Below the pieces are notes generated by a model, which did no database searches, was not told the origin of the DNA, and saw only the letters and a program-made list of their open reading frames with translations. Below are positions 32,484 to 39,837 of a stretch of 64,000 nucleotides of DNA, piece after piece. This DNA is from Chloroflexota bacterium. Its GTDB lineage: Bacteria; Chloroflexota; Ktedonobacteria; Ktedonobacterales; Ktedonobacteraceae. A program made the translations under genes and the position numbers. The first letter of the stretch is position 1; each line of letters begins with the position of its first letter. The stretch covers positions 1-64,000 of the forward strand of contig CADDZH010000012.1 of the NCBI GenBank assembly GCA_902812455.1, written 5' to 3'.

Positions 32484-34646
32484 TCAGCCATTAGTGATAT
32501 CTGTCTGGTAGTACCAGAGCAGAGAGCCCGTATTAGCCTGCAAGGCATATATAATCCCGTTAACGGCGCTCACATAGAGGATGTTGTCCAGGAGAATAGG
32601 GGTATTGAATACCTGGCCAATTGGGGTGTAGCGCCAGAGGAGAGTACCGTTGCTGGTACTCAGAGCAAACACAGCAAGGCTGGCCGATCCAACATAGATG
32701 ATGCCATTGGTTACTACGGCACTCATAGGAGCATCGCCGGTAGTGTAGTGCCAGAGCAAATCACCATCGCTGGCACGCAAGGCGTAGATGGAGTTGTTGC
32801 CCTGATCGACGTTGGCACCGGTATAGACAATTCCGTTGCTTATTGCAAACAAGGTGCCCCAACTGTCCTTGCCATTGTTCATAGTATACTGCCAGAGGGG
32901 AATTCCATCGCTGGCCTGCAGGGCATAGAGAGAAGCTACTCCCGATTTGAAAGGCATTGTTTGCTCTTTAAAGGCGGTTCTGGCAAGGTAGCCGCCGCTA
33001 CTAGTACTTGTAGGGGCAGGAGCCAACGAGACTTTCATCGCGATAGTGTAGGCAACTCCATTAAGAACAACCGGGGGTGAGAAACCCGTGCTGGGAAGGC
33101 TGAAATGCCAGAACTGGTTTCCATCACTAGCGTGCAAGGCGGTGATGCCATCTGGTGTGTCCAGGTAGACCACTCCATCTGTGACTACCGGCTGATAGAT
33201 GTACCCATGAGTAGTGAAATGCCAGAGAAGAGAGCCGTCGCCAGCCCGCAGAGCGTAAATAGAGCCAGAACCTTGATCTACGTATGCATCTGCATAAACG
33301 ACGTTATTGACCACGATCGGTGAGCTGCCGGATGGACCTTGTATCGTGACATGCCAGAGTATGGCTCCATTGCTGGCCTGCAAGGCGTAGAGTGTGTTAT
33401 CTCCAGCAGCTATATAGGCAACACCATTCACTACTGTCGGTGGGTATAGGTAACCACGGCGAGTAAACTGCCACAGGGGAGTGCCGTCATTGGCTCGGAG
33501 AGCGTAGACAGAACCGGGTCCCTGGTTTATATTTGCGCTAGCGTAAACAATCCCATTGACGACACGTGGCGGCTCGTCAACCGATCCTTGCGTCTTGTAG
33601 CGCCAGAGAAGGGAGCCAGCTCCGGCTCGCAGCGCATAGACAGCGTTATCGACCGAACCAGCGTAAACTACTCCGTCTACCACCGTTAGACTCACATTAT
33701 GACCACTGAACGGTGACCCGAGAACGGGGGTTGGTGTGGATGCCTGGGTCGGAGTCGGATTCAGGTGAGAGGAAGTGCCAGACGAAGAAGGGTGTACCCA
33801 GTGAACAAGTACTAGCCAGGACAACGCGATCCCTGCAATGAGCAGGACTGTCAGCACCCCCTCGCCTATACGTACTGCTAGGTGGTGTTTGGGTTTGACC
33901 GGAACTGCTTGTGGGAGAGAACTGTCTGAGTTGGCTCTTTCATCTACGCCGGTCGATGCCATACTATCATCTTCCTCTTGCCAAACTGCAATCCATCTAC
34001 GCCATCTCCTTCTGAGGTCAGTGAGCTTTGCCAGCAATAATTGTGCTGGTTCATCCAGGCGCCTGCCGTTCTGTTTTTGAGTTGTGAGAGGGGTAGCTGA
34101 TATGGGCGGAGATGAAGCAGGGGGGTGTAACTGCTGGAGCTGCGATTGCGCTGCCTCATGCACGTACATATCCGCTTTGCTATACAGAATATCTGCAAGT
34201 GACTCGTCAGGCACTTGTGTGCCCAGTTCTGCCAGGGTCAAAGCCGCTATCTCTCGCACAGACCCTGCAGGATCGTGTAGTGCAGCTACCAGTTGCTCGA
34301 TGGGTACGTTCTTGTCCAGCTTCCCTAGCACTCGCACTGCTGTAGCTCGTACGGTTTCGTCCTCATCACTCAGTGCTACCATGAGCGATTCGATAGGAGC
34401 CTGCTCACCCAGTTCTCCCACTGTGCGTACCGCCGTTGCTCGCACATGCCAGTCGGGGTCTTTTAAGGCAGCTAGAAGACGATCCATCTGATTTATAGGT
34501 TGCATTGATATATGTGCTTGCCTGATACGGTTTAACACTGATGGAATGAGAGAAGCTGGAGCCTGGACAACGGACAGCTCCATTGCCTGCCCGGCAGGAG
34601 CGTCAACATCTATCATCGGGATCGGTTCGTTATCGTTGTGTTCCAT
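32484..34646 (-). CDS. HEAT-repeat, TM, PQQ-propeller protein; candidate anti-sigma factor
   Basis: 720 residues. Residues 52-172 are HEAT/PBS-lyase-like repeats (DPDWHVRATAVRTVGELG and three similar units), then a basic segment, one membrane helix at 262-284 (VLTVLLIAGIALSWLVLV), and an outside domain of nine PQQ-type beta-propeller repeats with the pattern YALxAxxGxLLWxY. The topology (helical cytoplasmic part, one TM, extracytoplasmic sensor) is that of a membrane anti-sigma factor, and its start lies four bases after the stop of the ECF sigma gene. No zinc-binding anti-sigma (ZAS) motif is present, so the role is inferred from position and topology. Confidence 0.8.
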   Translation of the reverse strand: MEHNDNEPIPMIDVDAPAGQAMELSVVQAPASLIPSVLNRIRQAHISMQPINQMDRLLAALKDPDWHVRATAVRTVGELGEQAPIESLMVALSDEDETVRATAVRVLGKLDKNVPIEQLVAALHDPAGSVREIAALTLAELGTQVPDESLADILYSKADMYVHEAAQSQLQQLHPPASSPPISATPLTTQKQNGRRLDEPAQLLLAKLTDLRRRWRRWIAVWQEEDDSMASTGVDERANSDSSLPQAVPVKPKHHLAVRIGEGVLTVLLIAGIALSWLVLVHWVHPSSSGTSSHLNPTPTQASTPTPVLGSPFSGHNVSLTVVDGVVYAGSVDNAVYALRAGAGSLLWRYKTQGSVDEPPRVVNGIVYASANINQGPGSVYALRANDGTPLWQFTRRGYLYPPTVVNGVAYIAAGDNTLYALQASNGAILWHVTIQGPSGSSPIVVNNVVYADAYVDQGSGSIYALRAGDGSLLWHFTTHGYIYQPVVTDGVVYLDTPDGITALHASDGNQFWHFSLPSTGFSPPVVLNGVAYTIAMKVSLAPAPTSTSSGGYLARTAFKEQTMPFKSGVASLYALQASDGIPLWQYTMNNGKDSWGTLFAISNGIVYTGANVDQGNNSIYALRASDGDLLWHYTTGDAPMSAVVTNGIIYVGSASLAVFALSTSNGTLLWRYTPIGQVFNTPILLDNILYVSAVNGIIYALQANTGSLLWYYQTDITNG

Positions 34647-34650
34647 CGAT

Positions 34651-35229
34651 TCATCTCGTTTCGTTGGCTTGTGCTGCTATCGCTTTGCGCAACAATTGTA
34701 TACCACGGTGTATCTTGGCTTTGACGGTTCCCACCGGTTCATTCAGGAGTTCGGCTATCTCTCGATAGCTGAGATCCTCAAAATAGTGAAGGTTGACCGT
34801 CACCCGGTATTGCTCTGGAAGCAAGGATACCTTTGTCTCAAGCTCACGCCTCCACTCGCGCCAGTAAACTTCCCTGCTCGGTTCTACTACCTGATCCTCG
34901 ATCTCAAGCAGGGGGCTGTCCTCCGAGGTATCCAATGATACTGATGGAGGTTCTAAGCGACGAACATGATTGCGGAAGACGTTCAGGGTGATCTGGTAGA
35001 GCCACTGTCGGAGCTGCAAAGTTCGGATGCGTGAGGTAGGATAATTCTTGAGAGCGTGATGCGCACGCAGAAAAGCCTCTTGGACGATGTCTTCCGCATC
35101 CTGTGCATTGCCGACCTGGCGCAGGGCAAAGGCGTACAGTCGATGCTGATAAGCCAGCATAAACAGTTCAAAATACCTATCCAGATCCGCTGCCAGGAGT
35201 ACTGGCAAGTCCGCATACTGCTGATCCAT
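34651..35229 (-). CDS. ECF-type RNA polymerase sigma factor
   Basis: 192 residues. Region 2: YQHRLYAFALRQVGNAQDAEDIVQEAFLRAH; region 4: LPEQYRVTVNLHYFEDLSYREIAELLNEPVGTVKAKIHRG. No C-terminal extension. It is followed within four bases by the HEAT-TM-PQQ gene and preceded, 132 bases upstream on the same strand, by the caspase-TPR gene. The subgroup cannot be named from sequence alone. Confidence 0.92.
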   Translation of the reverse strand: MDQQYADLPVLLAADLDRYFELFMLAYQHRLYAFALRQVGNAQDAEDIVQEAFLRAHHALKNYPTSRIRTLQLRQWLYQITLNVFRNHVRRLEPPSVSLDTSEDSPLLEIEDQVVEPSREVYWREWRRELETKVSLLPEQYRVTVNLHYFEDLSYREIAELLNEPVGTVKAKIHRGIQLLRKAIAAQANETR

Positions 35230-35361
35230 GACGGCCCTGCTGCGCTTTTATTCGCCACTTCTACTTGCTAAAACACCGAAAAGGCCGAAGGTGTTGCAGG
35301 AAATGCTTTGAGCAGGAGGTATGCTGGGAATAGCCACGGGTCTGTATGGAGACTCGGCCGC

Positions 35362-37158
35362 TCAAGGCTTTCTCCTGACACCAATGATGAGGCCAGCGAT
35401 GAGACCTCCTAAAGAGAGCATGAGTGGTACGGCTGCCGCGACGACAAGCCAGGCACCGAGAAAGAGTATGGGGATCAACATTGGGGGATTGGCCTGCGCT
35501 ATGGCCAGGAGGCGTGCCTGTCCAAACTTGTACAGGCCTCCCGCGATGGCTATTGCTGCTATACTGAAGAGCAGAGTCAGGCCAAAGCGGGCAAATCCAT
35601 AGAGATAAGAGCCACGTGCTGCATTGACACAGAGGAGAGCTAATCCCAGGCTTTGCATCGCCAGTGCCCATATAACCGGTAGATGGGGCTGGGCTAGGGG
35701 TAATCCCGCGCCAACAGCGCCCAGAACGAAGCCAAAGAAATGAATGGCTGCACCGGTGAAAAAGGATGCTGCTCCGCCAGCCCTTGGAGAAGCTGTTGTC
35801 ATCTTCTGGCTCTCCCTGATACTCTGCATGGTGGCCATATGATCCATGATATTCGTTTTGAGGGTGTATGTTTCGGGATTGCCAGGGTCAAGCTCAAGTG
35901 ATTGTTCGACTGCTTCTAATGCTGGCTGGTAATGCCCGGTATTTGCCAAAAGGGCGGCCCGCAAACTCCAGACCAGGGCATTGCTGGCATCTAACTGGAT
36001 GAGCCGGTCGGAGATAACCAGGGCGTCCTGGAAGCGGCCTACGGTGCCGAGCAATTGAGCCTTGAGAATGAGAGCGGCAGTATCTGCCGGGTTCATTTGA
36101 AGGGCGCGCTCTATATAATTGAATGCCTCAGCGAGATTCTGCAGTTGTATCAGGTGCCGTGCTTGCCGCAAGAGCATTGCGCTCTGCTGCTCTGTTGACA
36201 GCGATGAAAGCTGCCCCGTAGTTCTGGGTGAAATCTGCGCGGTTGCGGCAGGAGCATGACTATACGCTGTCTGGGGTTGAGCTGTTAGTGTTCCGGTCGA
36301 GGCGGACTGTAGCGGAGTATTGGGAGGCTCTGATGCGAATGGCGACTTGAATGGCTCGCTTTGTTGCTTTGGGAGCTGCTCGCCTGACTGAGATGAAGCC
36401 AGATCGGGCATTTCACCCGTCAAAATGATGGGATGGTAGGCCTGCCCAAAGAGCTGTGGGCGCTGCTGTTCGCCAAGAGAACTCGAGAGGAACGAGTACA
36501 GGCTTTGGATTGTAATTTGCTTCGTGGCCGGGCCGGCAGCGGAGCCGCATAAGCCTAAAAGCAGGCGGTGGGCGAATATTCCGAGATACTTTTCTCCCAA
36601 CTCGGGAGCAAACTCATTGCCCCGGCAAGAATAGAGAATGACCCGGTCATTGAGCCGCTGCAAGGTATTCAGGGTGGTTGGGCCGAGAAGCGGCCTGGCA
36701 TCATAAAAGGATAGACGCTTCGTAGTCCAGGCATGGCCGGATTGGAAACAATCGAGCATAAATATGACTTGAGAAGCCTGGCTTTTGCTCATGGCCTGCT
36801 GCGCCAGTGATGGGAAGTGCAGGCCTGTTCCCGGCTGCCGGTACTGGGTATTTGCCAGTGCAAGATAGCCTTCGCCAGTCTTTTCATCGAGGAAGGCATG
36901 CCCGGCAAAATAGAGAAAAACAAGGTCGCCTGGCCGCGCCATATTGATACATTGCTGCGAGATGAGCGCTTCCACCAGTTCCCGTGTTGCATATGCGCCC
37001 TGCACATACTGTATATCGGCGGGTGACCAGTTGCCGCCTCTCACATTGACCAGCCACTGTGCAAGGGCTCGTGCATCGGTTTCGGCATATTGCAAGGGCC
37101 GGAAGGCAGCATCCTGATAGGAATTGATGCCGATAATCAGTCCCAGGCGCTTGCCCAT
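35362..37158 (-). CDS. Caspase-like (C14) protease with TPR repeats and membrane segments
   Basis: 598 residues. The N-terminal caspase fold begins GLIIGINSYQDA and has the full dyad, His87 in YFAGHAF and Cys137 in LDCFQSG; the p10-like part follows to about residue 240. A Pro/Ser-rich linker leads to three or four TPR units (EAFNYIERALQMNPADTAALILKAQLL, ALVISDRLIQLDASNALVWSLRA). The last 130 residues contain about four hydrophobic helices. It is thus a membrane-tethered bacterial metacaspase-like protein with a protein-interaction module. It sits upstream of the ECF sigma and HEAT-PQQ genes on the same strand. Confidence 0.9.
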   Translation of the reverse strand: MGKRLGLIIGINSYQDAAFRPLQYAETDARALAQWLVNVRGGNWSPADIQYVQGAYATRELVEALISQQCINMARPGDLVFLYFAGHAFLDEKTGEGYLALANTQYRQPGTGLHFPSLAQQAMSKSQASQVIFMLDCFQSGHAWTTKRLSFYDARPLLGPTTLNTLQRLNDRVILYSCRGNEFAPELGEKYLGIFAHRLLLGLCGSAAGPATKQITIQSLYSFLSSSLGEQQRPQLFGQAYHPIILTGEMPDLASSQSGEQLPKQQSEPFKSPFASEPPNTPLQSASTGTLTAQPQTAYSHAPAATAQISPRTTGQLSSLSTEQQSAMLLRQARHLIQLQNLAEAFNYIERALQMNPADTAALILKAQLLGTVGRFQDALVISDRLIQLDASNALVWSLRAALLANTGHYQPALEAVEQSLELDPGNPETYTLKTNIMDHMATMQSIRESQKMTTASPRAGGAASFFTGAAIHFFGFVLGAVGAGLPLAQPHLPVIWALAMQSLGLALLCVNAARGSYLYGFARFGLTLLFSIAAIAIAGGLYKFGQARLLAIAQANPPMLIPILFLGAWLVVAAAVPLMLSLGGLIAGLIIGVRRKP

Positions 37159-37270
37159 TGCGTTTTACTCCTCAACGTGTGACTCATTCGTAGATAATAT
37201 GATTATTGTACGACACTGTATGGCAACAATAAAAATGAATTGAAACGAATGAGTACTTTTGGAGGGTAGT

Positions 37271-37876
37271 ATGCCTCGTGTGATTGGGCTGACGGGCAAT
37301 ATTGCCTGCGGGAAAACGGTTGTAGGCCATATGCTGCTAGAGCTGGGCGCTGAACGGTACATCGATGCGGATGCCGTTGTGCATAGACTCTACCAGGCTG
37401 GCCAGCCAATTGCTGTGAAAGTGGCCGAGGTCTTTGGCCCAGGTGTGATAGCCGCTAATGGGAGCGTTGATCGCAAAGCGCTAGGGGCTATTGTGTTTCA
37501 TGATGCTGAGGCCATGCGGCGCTTAGAGGCCATTGTTCATCCGGCAGTGAGCGCGGCCCTGGCGCAGGAGCTGGCTACCGTCAGCCCATCTGGGATTGCA
37601 GTGATTGACGCCGTTAAACTCCTGGAGAGCGAGTCTGGAGCCTTCAGCCAGAGTAAGTGGCTGGTGATTTGTGCAGAAGAGCAAGAACTTGCGCGTTTGA
37701 TAGAGCGCAGTGGCCTGAGTGAGGAGGAAGCGAGGGCACGCATTCGCGCTCAACCATCCATAGAGCCAAGGTTGCCGCTGGTTGACGAGGTTATCGATAA
37801 CAGCGGTTCGTTGGAAGAGACGCGCCGCCAGGTTGCTGAAGCGTTTGAACGCTTCCAGAAGCGCTTTCCGGCTTAA
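37271..37876 (+). CDS. coaE: Dephospho-CoA kinase
   Basis: 201 residues from the ATG at 37271, with GGAGGG upstream. Phosphorylates dephospho-CoA at the 3'-hydroxyl, the last step of CoA synthesis. P-loop GLTGNIACGKT (Ala-Cys-Gly-Lys-Thr in place of the usual SGKS), the DADAVVHRLY motif, the conserved HPAV segment and the C-terminal DNSGSLEETRRQV are typical. Followed by a perfect 38-bp palindrome. Confidence 0.92.
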   Translation: MPRVIGLTGNIACGKTVVGHMLLELGAERYIDADAVVHRLYQAGQPIAVKVAEVFGPGVIAANGSVDRKALGAIVFHDAEAMRRLEAIVHPAVSAALAQELATVSPSGIAVIDAVKLLESESGAFSQSKWLVICAEEQELARLIERSGLSEEEARARIRAQPSIEPRLPLVDEVIDNSGSLEETRRQVAEAFERFQKRFPA

Positions 37877-37893
37877 GGTGAAGGAATATAGCT

Positions 37894-37978
37894 ATCCTTT
37901 GGGGTGATTATCAAGAGAGAGCCGATAATGATGTTACATTTCATTATCGGCTCTCTCTTGATAATCACCCCAAAGGAT
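37894..37978. repeat. Perfect 38-bp inverted repeat with 9-base loop
   Basis: Arms 37894-37931 and 37941-37978 are exact reverse complements (outer ATCCTTTGGGG / CCCCAAAGGAT, inner GCCGATAATGA / TCATTATCGGC), loop TGTTACATT. It has no run of T after either arm. Lies 18 bases after coaE. Confidence 0.95.
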
Positions 37979-38096
37979 CGAGCCCCATGCATATTCAGCT
38001 TGACATCAGGATGGAGAGCGGATTATCATCAATCAAAAGGAGCAGAAGGGTGATCAAAGAAACCGAGAACAGTCATGGCCAGGATGGGGGCCGATT

Positions 38097-38333
38097 ATGA
38101 GTAATCACACGTGTTATATCGAGCAGTTTCCGCATAGTTTACCGCACCGGGACGAGGCGGAGTTACGACCCTGTGGGCATTATGCATGCGCGCCACATAC
38201 AATTACGTACTATGGGACGGGCGATGATGATGAGCTGGTGGGAGATTATTGCCTGGTGTGTTATGCGCGCAAGTTTCCCCAGCTCTGCCCGGATCGCTTG
38301 CTGAGACAGGCGATTTTGGAAGGCAACAAATAA
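38097..38333 (+). CDS. Small Cys/His-rich protein, function unknown
   Basis: 78 residues with GGGGGCC as a modest ribosome site. Cys/His pairs (CGHYACAPH, then YCLVCYARKFPQLC) could bind one or two zinc ions. No homologous family recognised. Its neighbours, a large palindrome and a GH1 enzyme, give no functional hint. Confidence 0.5.
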   Translation: MSNHTCYIEQFPHSLPHRDEAELRPCGHYACAPHTITYYGTGDDDELVGDYCLVCYARKFPQLCPDRLLRQAILEGNK

Positions 38334-38339
38334 GAGAAA

Positions 38340-39716
38340 TCAAATGGGCACGGCTGCCCGATCGCCTTTGCCGAAAATAGTGTCCATAGCCTCGGGAGCA
38401 TAGCGCTCAACGATCGATTCGGTGATGGCGTTGGCGCGGCATATTTCACCGAACATGCTCGCGCTGCGACGAGGAATGCGCTGCTGGGTGGGCGGGTCAA
38501 GCTCGATCAGGCCGAAGCGGGCGACCCAGCCGTTGTTCCACTCGAAGTTATCTACTAATGTCCAGTGGAGGTAGCCCCGCACCGGAATGCCCTCACCTAT
38601 GGCCCGGTGCACCATAGCAAGGTGCTCCAGAATGGCGCGGGGGCGCCGGGTATCCAGAGCGTCGCTAAAGCCATTTTCCGTGATATAGATGGGTTTGTTG
38701 CCCTGGGTACGACGGTAGATGTCTTTCAAGACGCGATACATACCCTGAGGATAGATCTCGCCGAAAGAGTTATCCAGGCCAGGATCATTGCGCATGGCGC
38801 CAGGGCGCACAAAGCGGCGACCAAAAAGCTCGGATGGATTGCCGGGATCAAAGCGCACCATTTCGCGGGTATAATAGTTCACGCCGTGGTAATCCCGGCT
38901 GCCGGCTGCCCGTGCGATAGGGGCAAGAAACACACTCAGGGGGAAGGTGAAACGGCCGCTTTCAGCAGCCTGCAAGGCCGCCCAGTCGAAATAGGTTTCT
39001 TGTATCCAGGAAACGGCCTGGTCAAGCGGCGAGAAGGGATTAGCCGGATCGAAGAGACGATAGTGCAGGCAGTAACCTATCATGCCCTCAGGCTGCAGGC
39101 GGCGAATAGCATAAAAGGTTTCGACATGAGCTTGCATCATGTTGCGCAAGACGTGGAAACCTCTAAAGAAGTTTTGCTCGCCGGGAGGGAATGAGCCTAT
39201 AACGTATCCCTGGGTCGCGTAGACATTCGGCTCGTTAAAGGTGAGCCAGAAATCACACAGGTCACGTAGAGCCTGGACAACACGGGTAGCATAGCGCACA
39301 AAGAAACGGATATTGCTCGCCTTTGCGAACCCACCACGATCGGCGAACCAGAGCGGTTCGGTAAAGTGGTGCAGGGTCAGGATGGGTTTCATATGGCGCT
39401 GCCGCAAATCGATCAGCATAGCGCGGTAGCGATCGAGGGCAGCGGTATCCCATTTCCCCTCTAATGGCTCAATCCGGCTCCACTCAAGGCTGAGGCGCAG
39501 GGCATTATTCTCCATCTGCTCGGCCAGGTCGAAATCCCGCTCTGCCTGCTCCCACCAGTTGCTGGCCCTGCCACACGACTCACCTGAGAGGATATGGCCC
39601 TGCTGCTCCCAGCGATACCACTGGTTGTTGGTATTGCCTCCTTCGCATTGATAGGATGAAGATGCAGTACCCCACAAAAATCCTTCAGGAAATTGCAGGG
39701 CGCGCTGCCTTGCCAT
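38340..39716 (-). CDS. GH1 family beta-glycosidase
   Basis: 458 residues, full length. (beta/alpha)8 retaining glycosidase: acid/base Glu162 in TFNEPN and nucleophile Glu347 in ITENGF; N-terminal signature FLWGTASSSYQCEG. No signal peptide, so intracellular. Sugar specificity (glucosidase, galactosidase, 6-phospho or not) cannot be fixed here. Monocistronic. Confidence 0.92.
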   Translation of the reverse strand: MARQRALQFPEGFLWGTASSSYQCEGGNTNNQWYRWEQQGHILSGESCGRASNWWEQAERDFDLAEQMENNALRLSLEWSRIEPLEGKWDTAALDRYRAMLIDLRQRHMKPILTLHHFTEPLWFADRGGFAKASNIRFFVRYATRVVQALRDLCDFWLTFNEPNVYATQGYVIGSFPPGEQNFFRGFHVLRNMMQAHVETFYAIRRLQPEGMIGYCLHYRLFDPANPFSPLDQAVSWIQETYFDWAALQAAESGRFTFPLSVFLAPIARAAGSRDYHGVNYYTREMVRFDPGNPSELFGRRFVRPGAMRNDPGLDNSFGEIYPQGMYRVLKDIYRRTQGNKPIYITENGFSDALDTRRPRAILEHLAMVHRAIGEGIPVRGYLHWTLVDNFEWNNGWVARFGLIELDPPTQQRIPRRSASMFGEICRANAITESIVERYAPEAMDTIFGKGDRAAVPI

Positions 39717-39770
39717 GCCAGGTCTCCTTAGAAATGCCTCAACTCAATGCACTTTTATGTATTATAACCC

Positions 39771-39805
39771 AAAAAAAGAGGACACCCTTCGGAAAGAGTG
39801 TCCTC
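39771..39805 (-). terminator. Rho-independent terminator of the nuo-like operon
   Basis: On the minus strand: 12-bp stem GAGGACACTCTT / AAGGGTGTCCTC (one T-G pair) with a TCCG loop, then seven T. Ends about 30 bases after the last gene of the operon. Confidence 0.88.
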
Positions 39806-39837
39806 ACTTTGCATTGACTTGCGGTTTGGTTTTGGTG

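Noticed and set aside
37894..37978. Ordinary terminator of coaE
   Set aside because: The stem is far too long, perfect, and lacks a T-run; kept as a repeat instead.
38565..39194. 209-codon plus-strand open frame opposite the GH1 gene
   Set aside because: Antisense shadow of a complete GH1 enzyme.
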